DNA of 58,852 nt from Mobilitalea sp. (GTDB taxonomy: Bacteria > Bacillota_A > Clostridia > Lachnospirales > Lachnospiraceae), in NCBI GenBank assembly GCA_029974875.1, contig JARKQP010000256.1, forward strand, positions 1-58,852, given 5' to 3'. Positions 35,264 to 43,646 of this stretch are shown here, piece after piece. A model generated the notes under the pieces. It ran no database searches. It was not told the DNA's origin and was given only the letters and a program-made list of their open reading frames with translations. Each line of letters begins with the position of its first letter. The first letter of the stretch is position 1. Both the position numbers and the translations under genes were made by a program.

Positions 35264-35366
35264 CATTATCCTGATAGGTCTAAGGAGGCATAGCTTCCGG
35301 ACTACGTAAAGGAAAGGTCAGTGAGAAGCTGTCAATCTGGCAGCAGTTTATGGCTGGAAAGAGGAA

Positions 35367-35443
35367 AAGTTTGAAAGAAAGGCACTTTCAAACTATTTAT
35401 TAAGGCCTATTCACAAAGCGAATGTATTCGCTTCTGGAATAGG
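35367..35443. repeat. Two consecutive hairpins between mfd and the foldase gene
   Basis: A 10-bp perfect stem (AGTTTGAAAG with its complement, 35368-35394) is followed by a two-part stem at 35406-35443. In the second, CCTATTC and AAGCGAA pair with TTCGCTT and GAATAGG around an ACA/CTG internal loop. The 15-mer at 35367-35381 recurs as the last 15 bases of the window, so it is probably a dispersed repeat. The second hairpin directly precedes the foldase start. Confidence 0.65.
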
Positions 35444-35453
35444 TCATCAAAAA

Positions 35454-36923
35454 GTGAAAGGCATGGGTATAGGAATGAACAATAAGAAGAAGTTGTTATT
35501 TGCAAAGGAACGCCATGTTGCGAAGAAATCATATATTTCGAAGAAATGGTGCCTTGCTTTAGTCACCTTGATGGTAGTGCTATTGTTAACCGCCTGTGAA
35601 TCTAGCACAAAGAAGAATGAATTAACAAACTATATTGGGAAATCGGTAGCTGTCCTTGAGAGGAAAACCGGGCTTGAGCTGGAGGAGCAGGGCACCGGTG
35701 TCTATGTGGCAGAGAATACGGTACAGGTAATGGCACCGGATAAAAAGATAACCTCCATAACCTTAATGGAGAAGGCCGGTGAGCTCAAGGTACATGGTGT
35801 GGGCATCGGAATGACAAAAGCAGATGCAGATAAGCTGCTGTTTGAGACCTTCGGAGGAGAAATCGCAAAGACCATCAGCGCGGACAACAGTTCAGTTACC
35901 TATTCATACTTTAAAAATAAAAAGGAATTATATATTACTTATACCTCTGACCAGGAAACCGTCCTGGGTCTCTCCTACTATGAGGAAAACGGAGGCTCGG
36001 AGGAGGATGGGGCAGTTACAAATGCCGGGCAGCTGATGCTGAAGGTCGGTGACGTTAAGGTATATTATAATGAGGCAATGGTTTATTTAAAATCCGCCCA
36101 GGAAAAATACGAGAAGAATTATGGCAAGGATATCTGGGATGCGGATATCCTGGGAAATGGTGATACCTTTGGGAACATGATAAAAAAGGAAGTAATCAAG
36201 CAGATTACAGAGCTAAAAATCATCCGCGAGGAAGCGGGAAAGCAGAACATCCCGCTGACGGAGGAGGAAGTGGCGGAGGCTAATTCCTATGCGAAGGATC
36301 ATTTTAAAGGAATCTCTGCTGAGGACAGGGCAAAATACCTGGTGCAGGAGGATTTACTGCAGAAGGTTTATTCGGACAATCTTTTGGCAAATAAGGTATT
36401 TGAATCCCTTACCATTAATGTGGATACAGTGGTATCGGATGCGGAGGCAAAGCAGATTACGGTACAGGATATCTATATTGCAAATACGGACTTTGATCCG
36501 GCAGGCAATCCGGTGGAGCTGACAACGGAGGAAAAGCAGGCAGCCTATGAGAAGGCGAAGGAGCTGGCAGAAAAGGCAAAGGAAGCAGAGGATTTCTACA
36601 CTCTTGCAGAAGCCAATTCCCAGGCGGACACCATTGAATATACCTTTGGCAGGGGACAGGCTCCGGAGGAGTACGGGGAGGTTTTTGAACAGGCAGCCCT
36701 GAATTTAAAAACCGGAGACACCAGTGAACTCATCACCACGGATAATGGCTGGCATATCATCTATTGTGTGAGTGACTACAACAAGGATGCGACGACACAG
36801 GTAAAGGAGCGCATTATTGAGGACCGCCGTGAGGAGCTGTTTGTGGGACTGTACACGGAGTGGGCGAAGAAATATGATGTTGTAGTAAATAATGAGGCTT
36901 GGGATTCCATAGAATTTGAATGA
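35454..36923 (+). CDS. PrsA-like peptidylprolyl isomerase lipoprotein
   Basis: The protein (489 residues from the GTG at 35454; ATGs at 35463 and 35475 are alternatives) has a lipoprotein signal with lipobox LLTAC near residue 48. A roughly 120-residue small beta/alpha module follows (ITLMEKAGELKVHGVGIGMTKADADKLL). A SurA/PrsA N-terminal helical region comes next, then a parvulin (PPIC) domain near 340-450 (FGRGQAPEEYGEVFEQAALNLKTGD; DNGWHIIYC). It would fold exported proteins at the outer face of the membrane. The long stretch before the hydrophobic core is odd for a lipoprotein and makes the start uncertain. A very strong terminator follows. Confidence 0.82.
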   Translation: MKGMGIGMNNKKKLLFAKERHVAKKSYISKKWCLALVTLMVVLLLTACESSTKKNELTNYIGKSVAVLERKTGLELEEQGTGVYVAENTVQVMAPDKKITSITLMEKAGELKVHGVGIGMTKADADKLLFETFGGEIAKTISADNSSVTYSYFKNKKELYITYTSDQETVLGLSYYEENGGSEEDGAVTNAGQLMLKVGDVKVYYNEAMVYLKSAQEKYEKNYGKDIWDADILGNGDTFGNMIKKEVIKQITELKIIREEAGKQNIPLTEEEVAEANSYAKDHFKGISAEDRAKYLVQEDLLQKVYSDNLLANKVFESLTINVDTVVSDAEAKQITVQDIYIANTDFDPAGNPVELTTEEKQAAYEKAKELAEKAKEAEDFYTLAEANSQADTIEYTFGRGQAPEEYGEVFEQAALNLKTGDTSELITTDNGWHIIYCVSDYNKDATTQVKERIIEDRREELFVGLYTEWAKKYDVVVNNEAWDSIEFE

Positions 36924-36963
36924 ATTACCCACCACTTTGCCGAATATGATAAATAAATGAGAG

Positions 36964-37022
36964 AAACCAGGATTCCCTGGGATATTGTAGGCATAATATC
37001 CCAGGGAATCCTGGTTTTTTAT
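36964..37022 (+). terminator. Strong terminator after the foldase gene
   Basis: A stem of about 20 bp (AAACCAGGATTCCCTGGGAT with its complement) with a loop of about 12 nt is followed by TTTTTT. It isolates the pth-mfd-foldase unit from the next operon. Confidence 0.9.
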
Positions 37023-37098
37023 AAGATATACCAGCTTTAGGGCTATGACCCGGGGAAAATTAACATAGGAGAAATCAGTATGGAATTATAAAATATGC

Positions 37099-37127
37099 TT
37101 GACAAACCGTGTGAAAAAGACTATTAT
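37099..37127 (+). promoter_or_regulatory. Promoter of the UroD-like gene
   Basis: Consensus TTGACA and TATTAT are separated by 17 bp. Start of transcription would be near 37134, just before two palindromic operators. Confidence 0.8.
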
Positions 37128-37140
37128 TTTCCCTACAGAG

Positions 37141-37163
37141 AAAACGTTTTATTAAAACGTTTT
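37141..37163. promoter_or_regulatory. Paired LacI-type operators
   Basis: The self-complementary 10-mer AAAACGTTTT occurs at 37141-37150 and 37154-37163, separated by ATT. A CG-centred palindrome is the usual LacI/PurR/CcpA operator form. Lying just past the start point, they would block transcription. The LacI-type regulator encoded at 38544 is the natural candidate. Confidence 0.7.
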
Positions 37164-37194
37164 AGTAAAGAAAAAAATAAGGGAGGAAAGGCGT

Positions 37195-38334
37195 ATGACA
37201 TCCAGGGAACGGTTGTTATGTGTGCTGAATGGGGGGATACCGGATATGGTGCCGGTCAGTCCATTCATTCAGGAGGAGTATTTATCTTACTATTTTAATA
37301 AGAAAAATACGGACCGGTTGTATGATGCAATTGCATTAAGAAAAGAGCTGGACTTTGATTTGGTGACCAGGCAGTATGTGAATGAGATTCCGTATTTTCT
37401 CCAGCGAAGCTTTTTGAACTGGGAAGTAGAGAGGAAAGTGGAGGTGGTCGATGGAAAATATATAAGAACCATGACGGTAAAAACACCTGAAAAAGAATTA
37501 AAGCAGGTGGAAGCAGCACCGTATAATGAGAAAATTTTAAACGGAATCCATTTTAGCACCCTAGAATATTTAATTAAGGATTATGATGACTTCCAGGCCC
37601 TTAAGAAATACTGCCCAAAAAGGGAGCAGAGGGATATCGGGCATATTTTGGAGTGCGGGCACACAACGAGGAAGGAAATTGGAGATCTGGGTATTTCCTG
37701 CCCATGGGCTATGGGTGGGGTTTATAACCTGGCATCCACATACATCAATATTCAGGATATGCTGGTAGATGCACTGACGGAGGAAGATTATTATGAAGAA
37801 TATATGAGCTTTTTTACAGAGCTTGTAGTATCAGACCATGAAATATTTGTAGAAAGTGAATTTGACTGTATCGGCATACAGGGCAACATTGCCAATGGAG
37901 GAATGATGGGTGCCGAATATTTTGAAGAACATGTATTACCGTATGAGAAGAAGGCGATTGATATTTTAAGAGCGGGAAATAAGCCGGTCATTTATCATAA
38001 CTGCGGCAAGGCAACCAGTCTGTATCCGGCATACAAGAAACTGGGTATTACGGTGTGGGAGACGATCGCGGAGGCACCTCAGGGAGATAATGTTCTGGCA
38101 GAGGCAAAGGCATACTTTGGGGATAGCCTGATCCTGTTCGGTAATCTTGACCAGGTACATTTTCTTAAGGAGGCAACTCCCGAAGAGGTGGAAAAACGTG
38201 CATATGAATTAATGCAGACGGGAAAAGGGGGAGGGCATTACATATTTGCCTGTTCAGATTATCTGGAGACCGGGACGCCTCTGGAGAATGTCAAGGCTCT
38301 TTTAAGAGGGGCTAGAGCTGCTTCCAGATATTAA
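37195..38334 (+). CDS. Uroporphyrinogen decarboxylase (URO-D) family protein
   Basis: The 379-residue product has the URO-D barrel used both by HemE and by corrinoid methyltransferases (MtaA/CmuA-like). It begins MTSRERLLCVLNGGIPDMVPVSPF. The metal-site segment reads VIYHNCGKATSLYP, where the His-x-Cys pattern is typical of the zinc methyltransferases rather than HemE. No corrinoid protein or heme gene is nearby. It is expressed from a consensus promoter under two LacI-type operators, so it is probably inducible. GGGAGGAAAGGCGT precedes the ATG. Substrate unknown; a demethylation or a sugar-linked role is only a guess. Confidence 0.75.
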   Translation: MTSRERLLCVLNGGIPDMVPVSPFIQEEYLSYYFNKKNTDRLYDAIALRKELDFDLVTRQYVNEIPYFLQRSFLNWEVERKVEVVDGKYIRTMTVKTPEKELKQVEAAPYNEKILNGIHFSTLEYLIKDYDDFQALKKYCPKREQRDIGHILECGHTTRKEIGDLGISCPWAMGGVYNLASTYINIQDMLVDALTEEDYYEEYMSFFTELVVSDHEIFVESEFDCIGIQGNIANGGMMGAEYFEEHVLPYEKKAIDILRAGNKPVIYHNCGKATSLYPAYKKLGITVWETIAEAPQGDNVLAEAKAYFGDSLILFGNLDQVHFLKEATPEEVEKRAYELMQTGKGGGHYIFACSDYLETGTPLENVKALLRGARAASRY

Positions 38335-38444
38335 AATGGACGGCAATGCCGCGGTGGCAGGATAATAGCGAAACTACTTTTTTAGTTAACCCAGCGTAGG
38401 CGGGTAGCGGAAAATGCTTATCCGGGCAGAATAAATGAAATGAT

Positions 38445-38473
38445 TTGACAAAAGGGTACTTCCTATATAAAGT
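38445..38473 (+). promoter_or_regulatory. Promoter of the LacI-type regulator
   Basis: TTGACA lies 17 bp before TAAAGT (TATAAA at 15 bp is an alternative -10). It sits about 70 nt before the regulator start codon. The 38335-38440 stretch before it contains GC-rich sequence with no clear fold. Confidence 0.5.
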
Positions 38474-38543
38474 ATTGTTATGAAAAGAACATTTCATATG
38501 ATTTTTTTCTACCTACGATATTAGAGTATAGGAGGTGCCTTTT

Positions 38544-39587
38544 TTGACGCAGAAAAAGGTAACATTAAAGGAGATTGCACAGCGTACCGGTGTGTCACTT
38601 GGAACAGTTCATCGAGCTATCTATGGAAAAAGCGGTATCGGCGAAGAAACACGGCAGAGAATTCTGGAGGAAGTCGAACGGACCAATTATCAAGTGGATG
38701 AGGCGGCATCTATATTGAAACGTAGTGCGAAAAAAGTCGTCGTAGTATTGCCGAAGGCACAGAATGAAGACCGTTTTTATTTTCGGGGGCTCTGGAGGGG
38801 AATACGGAAAGCAGCCCAGGGAATGGAGCAATATAAGATTTATTTTCACTTTATAGAATCCGATTATCCATTAACGCAGATATGGAGGGAATTGGAATGT
38901 GTTTATGATGAAATGCTGGAGGAAATTGACGGATTGATCACCATTGCGGACAGTGAAAAGACGAATTTGTGGATCAGCCGTTTTGATAAAAGGGGGATTC
39001 CAATTATTCTTTTATCCAGCTATTATCAGGAAAAAGGAACGGCAGTTAGCTGCGTCAAAGTGAACCATGAACGGTGCGGCTGCCTGGCAGCAGAATTTAT
39101 GCATTACGGTCTGAAGCACAGGGGTGGGAAAATTTTGATGCTGTGTGGTTATAATCAAATCTACAGCAACCGTATTTATGCGGAGCATTTTGAGAAGGAG
39201 ATGCAAAGCTTTGGGCATGAGATCTTAAGGGTTGAGGGTTTTGGGCGTGAAGATATCGAAAAGGAGTGCTCCAGGTATCTGGAAGAAGAACAGGTGCAGG
39301 CCATTTTTGCCAGTAATGCCAGAATTACCTTCGGTATCTGCCAGATGCTGGAGGAGAGGAAGATGGGCAGGGATATACTGGTTGTGGGAACTGATATTTT
39401 TGAAGAGCTGCAGCCCTATTATGAGAATGGGATTCTCAACGCTGTAATTTTCCAATATCACTGGGAACAGGGAGTTTATGCAGTTAATAAAATCCATGAA
39501 TATTTAAGCCGTGGAATCAGGAATCAGGAGGATAAAATTTTACCGCCTGTTTTATTGATGAAAAGTAATTATGAGTGCTTCTTGTAA
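38544..39587 (+). CDS. LacI-family transcriptional regulator
   Basis: The 347-residue regulator has an N-terminal LacI helix-turn-helix (about residues 6-28, LKEIAQRTGVSLGTVHRAIYGK), a hinge region, and a periplasmic-binding-protein-like sensor (substrate-binding domain type 4; KVNHERCGCLAAEFMHYGLKHRGGKILMLCG). The HTH serine/valine contact residues are conserved. AGGAGG is positioned for a TTG start at 38544; a GTG at 38535 overlaps the ribosome site. It likely binds the paired CG-centred operators in front of the URO-D gene and may also affect the downstream PTS operon. The inducer, probably a sugar, is unknown. Confidence 0.85.
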   Translation: MTQKKVTLKEIAQRTGVSLGTVHRAIYGKSGIGEETRQRILEEVERTNYQVDEAASILKRSAKKVVVVLPKAQNEDRFYFRGLWRGIRKAAQGMEQYKIYFHFIESDYPLTQIWRELECVYDEMLEEIDGLITIADSEKTNLWISRFDKRGIPIILLSSYYQEKGTAVSCVKVNHERCGCLAAEFMHYGLKHRGGKILMLCGYNQIYSNRIYAEHFEKEMQSFGHEILRVEGFGREDIEKECSRYLEEEQVQAIFASNARITFGICQMLEERKMGRDILVVGTDIFEELQPYYENGILNAVIFQYHWEQGVYAVNKIHEYLSRGIRNQEDKILPPVLLMKSNYECFL

Positions 39588-39628
39588 ATACCTGAAGAAT
39601 GCAATTGAAATATGATTTTTGGTAACCA

Positions 39629-39671
39629 AAGCATTATGTCTTGTGGAAAAAAGGCATGGTGCTTCTTTTTT
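39629..39671 (+). terminator. Terminator after the LacI-type gene
   Basis: AAGCATTATG pairs with CATGGTGCTT (two GU pairs) around a 16-nt loop, followed by CTTTTTT. It separates the regulator from the PTS operon. Confidence 0.7.
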
Positions 39672-39828
39672 GGGCCTATTGAAGAAACAGGGAAGCCATA
39701 GGATGCCAAAAGAAATATTAAACAATTATAGACCTGGATCCGTGTTCAATATTGCTAAATGCGGCAAAAATATATATGTGATCTCCGTGAATGTGTCAGT
39801 ATGTTAAAATGATCTAAATTTTTTTACA

Positions 39829-39837
39829 TGCTATAAT
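39829..39837 (+). promoter_or_regulatory. Extended -10 promoter of the PTS operon
   Basis: TGC-TATAAT forms an extended -10 with no good -35 upstream, which often indicates activator dependence. The start codon of the regulator gene lies 32 bp downstream. Confidence 0.5.
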
Positions 39838-39869
39838 GTGTGTATAGCTTACAGAAAGGATGAATTAAA

Positions 39870-41876
39870 ATGAAGCCTAGGCAGGTCAGTCTATTATCAA
39901 TTCTTTATCATGCAGATGACTATATGGTCATGCATGAACTGGCGGCACGTCAATCCGTATCGGAGCGGACCGTGCGTGCAGACTTGTATGAAATCAAATC
40001 TAAAAATCCCTATCTGAAGCTATTGACAAAACCAAATAAAGGGGTTCGTCTCCTTATTTCCCAGGAAGAGTTTGAACAGCTTATCAGTGAGAGGATAGGC
40101 TCCTTGCCCCTTGATTCCCCTGCAGAGAAGCGTGTGGAGCAATTTGCGCTGTTATTACTGAAGAATTCACCGTGCACGCTGGAAAAAATCACTGGAAGGC
40201 TATATTTATCCAGAAGCACAGCAATCAAGGTTCTTGATGAAGCCGAAGCATGGCTAAAGACTTATAACATCAATCTTGTACGGCGTAGGGGCCAAGGGCT
40301 GTCGGTTTCTTATGATGAAGTAAATTGGCGGCGGGTTATGTGGGAGTTATTTCTAAGACTATATCATCAGGATAATGACCGGAACAGCCTGGAGATGGTG
40401 TGTGAGCAGATCCGTATTTTTATGGATGGCTTTGAAGCAGTACCGCTGATATTTGTTATCAGGACGCTGGAGGAGCAATATGGCTTAGTTTTAAGCTATG
40501 GAAGTTGTATTGAGTTACTGTTTTATATGTCTGTTGCGGTGGTGCGTATGCGTAAGGGTAAAACTGCAGATGTGGAGCTTCCATCAAATAAGGGGATTGA
40601 GAGCATACTTGACCGTAAGCTTGCTTTAGAATTATCTGACTATATAAAGAGCAAATATGTATTAAATGTCCCTGAAGGTGAATATAACGCGTTGGTTTGC
40701 TTGGTCAGCCGGATGGAAATACAAGACTTTGTATCAGCTGAAAAATCCGTCCAGTTTATGTCGTATTATCCGCAGTATGTGAGTTTGACCCATAGAATCA
40801 TTCAATTAGCTATTTGCGTTCTGGAGGTAGAGTTCTCCAGTGACGAGTTCCTACAGATACATCTGCTCCTCTACCTGCGTGCAGCGATAGCCCGGATGGC
40901 GCAGGGGATAAGGGTGAATAATCCCTTACTGGATCAGATTAAGAAACGCTACCCAACAATTTTTGCAGCAGCTTGGTCACTTAGCGTATTGTTTGAATCC
41001 GATCTTAATTTGGACATTAATGAGGCGGAGGTTGGATTTCTTGCCCTGCATTTTGGCGGCGCTATTGAACGGATCAGCTTGACGAATCGTGTGCTTATTC
41101 TGTGCAATTATGGGGTAAGTGTTTCACGGTTACTTCAAGCAAAGCTGGAAAAGAAATTCCCGGGCATTATCGTGGAGGATGTGATTTCCACAGCGGATGA
41201 GGAAAAGGCAAGGCACAGCACCTGCGATTTCATCATTGCTACCATTCCCGTAGGAAAGCATTTTGGGGGAAAAGAAGTTATTGTTGTAGATAACTTTCTT
41301 GCGACCCATGATATATCTGCGTTAGAAAAAAAGATGAAGGGGCTGCGGTTAATCAAACGCAGAAAAATAACCGGGGAAAAGGAAACGCAAAATAAGCTGG
41401 AGCTCTTTTGTCCGGAATTTATATTCTTGAATGTAAAGGTAAGGAATAAAAAGGATTTATTATCGGATATGTGTGATAAGCTGATGCAGAACGGATATGT
41501 TACCCCGGAATTTCACCAAACTGTTCTGGAGCGGGAAGAGATTACCTCTACTGAAGCAGGATCGGGAGTTGCAATTCCACATGGAGCCAGCAGATATGTG
41601 AAAAAGTCTGTGATATCTGTCGCGGTGCTGCAGCAGCCACTTGACTGGTATGATGAGGCTAAGATTGATTTGGTATTTCTTCTTGCCGCTGATTTGTCCG
41701 ATGATAAACCGGGAAAACAGGAATTACTGCAATTTTATGCGGCCTTTGCAGCTTTAGTAGAACAACCTCAAAGTCTGCAGAAAATAAAGGATATGGCTTC
41801 CCCTAAGGAGCTGGCGCAGTATATGAACAATATTGTAAGAGGAGGGTATGAGATAAATGAAAACGATAGCATGTGA
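39870..41876 (+). CDS. PTS-dependent transcriptional regulator (PRD / EIIB / EIIA, MtlR-LicR type)
   Basis: The 668-residue activator has an N-terminal HTH (about residues 5-60, MHELAARQSVSERTVRADL) and a second HTH region. Two PTS regulation domains follow at about 180-400, an EIIB-like domain near 410-490 (LILCNYGVSVSRLLQAKL, Cys as phosphate acceptor) and an EIIA-fructose-type domain at the C-terminus (TEAGSGVAIPHGASRYV, His acceptor). Such proteins switch on a PTS operon when the system is busy or its sugar is present. It is the first gene of the operon it presumably controls. It overlaps the HPr gene by 20 bp. Confidence 0.9.
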   Translation: MKPRQVSLLSILYHADDYMVMHELAARQSVSERTVRADLYEIKSKNPYLKLLTKPNKGVRLLISQEEFEQLISERIGSLPLDSPAEKRVEQFALLLLKNSPCTLEKITGRLYLSRSTAIKVLDEAEAWLKTYNINLVRRRGQGLSVSYDEVNWRRVMWELFLRLYHQDNDRNSLEMVCEQIRIFMDGFEAVPLIFVIRTLEEQYGLVLSYGSCIELLFYMSVAVVRMRKGKTADVELPSNKGIESILDRKLALELSDYIKSKYVLNVPEGEYNALVCLVSRMEIQDFVSAEKSVQFMSYYPQYVSLTHRIIQLAICVLEVEFSSDEFLQIHLLLYLRAAIARMAQGIRVNNPLLDQIKKRYPTIFAAAWSLSVLFESDLNLDINEAEVGFLALHFGGAIERISLTNRVLILCNYGVSVSRLLQAKLEKKFPGIIVEDVISTADEEKARHSTCDFIIATIPVGKHFGGKEVIVVDNFLATHDISALEKKMKGLRLIKRRKITGEKETQNKLELFCPEFIFLNVKVRNKKDLLSDMCDKLMQNGYVTPEFHQTVLEREEITSTEAGSGVAIPHGASRYVKKSVISVAVLQQPLDWYDEAKIDLVFLLAADLSDDKPGKQELLQFYAAFAALVEQPQSLQKIKDMASPKELAQYMNNIVRGGYEINENDSM

Positions 41877-42117
41877 GATTCAAAGCGAGGAGGGGCTGCA
41901 CGCAAGGCCGGCTGCTGATTTTTGTGAAGTGGCCAGCACCTTTGATAGCGAAATTACCGTTCAAAAGCAAGGGAAGGATGAGACCTTCAACGGCAAAAGT
42001 ATTATATCCATTCTGTGTCTTGGTGCTGTTAAAGGGGAAACTGTCATAGTTACTGCCGATGGCAATGATGAAGAACAAGCAATAACAGCGTTAGCTGATG
42101 TTTTGGCAAAGGGCTGA
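41857..42117 (+). CDS. HPr-family phosphocarrier protein
   Basis: The 86-residue HPr has the phosphoryl-accepting histidine in EEGLHARPAADF (near residue 15) and the regulatory-serine region in NGKSIISILCLGA (near residue 46). It passes phosphate from Enzyme I to EIIA domains. The presence of the Ser-46 region suggests HPr kinase could also act on it, although the surroundings differ from housekeeping HPr. It lies inside a PTS operon that also encodes Enzyme I, so it is a dedicated copy. GGAGGG serves the ATG at 41857. Confidence 0.92.
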   Translation: MKTIACEIQSEEGLHARPAADFCEVASTFDSEITVQKQGKDETFNGKSIISILCLGAVKGETVIVTADGNDEEQAITALADVLAKG

Positions 42118-42146
42118 AATAATAATTTTAAGAAAGGAGTATCACG

Positions 42147-42461
42147 ATGAACATTGTAGGAATTACGGCTTGTATTGCGGGTATTGCCCATACATACATC
42201 GCAAAAGAGAAGCTGGTTACTGCTGCGAGGGAGCTGGGACACAACATCAAAATTGAAACACAGGGTACCATTGGCGTCGAGGACCAGCTGACGGCAGCGG
42301 ATGTTGCAGCAGCGGATGTTGTAATCATAGCAGCGGATATCGGCGTTATGAATCTGGAAAGATTTGCTGGAAAACGTAAGGTAGAAGTACCGATCTCTGT
42401 GGTTATGAAATCGCCGAAGGCTCTTATCCAAAAGGTAGAAGCTAAGCTGGCGGAAGGATGA
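42147..42461 (+). CDS. PTS fructose-type EIIB subunit
   Basis: The 104-residue subunit begins MNIVGITACIAGIAHTYIAKE. In fructose-type EIIB the motif is TACPTGIAHT with a phospho-cysteine; here the cysteine is kept but Pro-Thr is replaced by Ile-Ala. It takes phosphate from EIIA and gives it to the sugar bound to EIIC. AGAAAGGAGT precedes the ATG. It is a stand-alone subunit, whereas fructose EIIB often appears fused to A and C. Confidence 0.92.
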   Translation: MNIVGITACIAGIAHTYIAKEKLVTAARELGHNIKIETQGTIGVEDQLTAADVAAADVVIIAADIGVMNLERFAGKRKVEVPISVVMKSPKALIQKVEAKLAEG

Positions 42462-42490
42462 AACTAACATATTAAGGGAGGGATTAAGTA

Positions 42491-43579
42491 ATGAAATTTA
42501 GAAAGCATATGATGACAGGTATTTCCTATATGATTCCTATTATTGTGGCCGGAGGCTTGTGCATGGCTTTAGCCCGTATATTAGGTGTTGTGATGGGGTT
42601 AACACCGGAACAGATTGTTGCTATTGGCAGCGATGAAGGAAGCTTCCTGTGGATGATTAATAGGATTGGCGGTCTTGCTATGACGCTGGTGGTTCCGGTG
42701 CTATCCGGGTTTATCGCATATTCCATCGCTGACCGTCCTGGTATCGGCCCGGGATTAGTCCTTGGTCTTGTTGCAAATGAGGTAAAGACAGGCTTTTTAG
42801 GAGGATTAGTAGCTGCTTTTCTTGTAGGTTATTTTATACTATTTCTGAAAAAGCATATGAAGGTTCCCAAATCAATGCAGGGATTAGTGCCGATATTGTT
42901 TATACCCTTTATTTCTACGCTTGTGGTGAGTATGGCTATGTTTTTGATATTAGGAAAGCCCATTGCATGGGTTATGGAAACATTTACAGGTATGCTGGTT
43001 AACATGCAAAACGGCGGAGCGAAATTCGGGCTTGGTGCTTTAATTGGCGGAATGCTGGGCTTTGACCTGGGTGGGCCAATGGGAAAAACCGCTTCCGCAT
43101 TCTGCAACGCTTTATTGGCAGAAGGAATTTATGGTCCTTCCGCAGCGAAGATCGTAAGTGGCATGACACCTGCCATAGGAATCGCAGTGGCTGTATTGGT
43201 CGGAGGAAAAAAACGCTGGTCAATTGCTGAGCGCGAGACCGCTAAGACAGCTTTGCCTTTAGGCTTTTGCTTCATTACGGAAGGTGTAATTCCCTTTGCA
43301 GCGGCGGATCCTATCCGTGTTATTGTATCGACTATGATTGGTTCAGCTGTTGCCGGTGGATTAACCCAGGTATGGGGAGTGGAATGCATGGTACCGCATG
43401 GTGGTATTTTTGTAGTACCGATTATGACTAATCCATTTGGATTTTTGGCGGCTCTTACCATCGGATCCTTAATAACCTTTGTTCTGTTTTTTGTTTTGAA
43501 ATTCCGAAAGAAAGCGGAGTCAGGAGTATCCGACGTTGAAGATTCAACGGAGCTTGATTCCCTTGATTTAAACTTCTAA
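42491..43579 (+). CDS. PTS fructose-type EIIC permease
   Basis: The 362-residue membrane component has about nine to ten spans and the fructose-family signatures MTGISYMIPIIVAGGLCMAL, GPGLVLGLVANEVKTGFLGG, FDLGGPMGKTA and FITEGVIPFAAADP (the sugar-binding GI.E-type loop). It imports and presents the sugar for phosphorylation. AGGGAGGGATTAAGTA precedes the ATG, 29 bp after EIIB. The exact sugar is uncertain, because fructose-type EIIC also covers mannitol-like and ketose relatives. Confidence 0.92.
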   Translation: MKFRKHMMTGISYMIPIIVAGGLCMALARILGVVMGLTPEQIVAIGSDEGSFLWMINRIGGLAMTLVVPVLSGFIAYSIADRPGIGPGLVLGLVANEVKTGFLGGLVAAFLVGYFILFLKKHMKVPKSMQGLVPILFIPFISTLVVSMAMFLILGKPIAWVMETFTGMLVNMQNGGAKFGLGALIGGMLGFDLGGPMGKTASAFCNALLAEGIYGPSAAKIVSGMTPAIGIAVAVLVGGKKRWSIAERETAKTALPLGFCFITEGVIPFAAADPIRVIVSTMIGSAVAGGLTQVWGVECMVPHGGIFVVPIMTNPFGFLAALTIGSLITFVLFFVLKFRKKAESGVSDVEDSTELDSLDLNF

Positions 43580-43596
43580 ACATTAAATCTGTACGA

Positions 43597-43623
43597 CGTC
43601 CGCTGCCTCTTTGGCTGCGGACG
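43597..43623 (+). promoter_or_regulatory. Intra-operon hairpin before the Enzyme I gene
   Basis: CGTCCGC-T-GCC pairs with GGC-T-GCGGACG around TCTTT in the 67-bp EIIC-EI gap. It has no U-tract. It could protect or cleave the mRNA to set unequal subunit levels. Confidence 0.45.
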
Positions 43624-43646
43624 CTCGTTTAGGAAGGGAGGACGGA

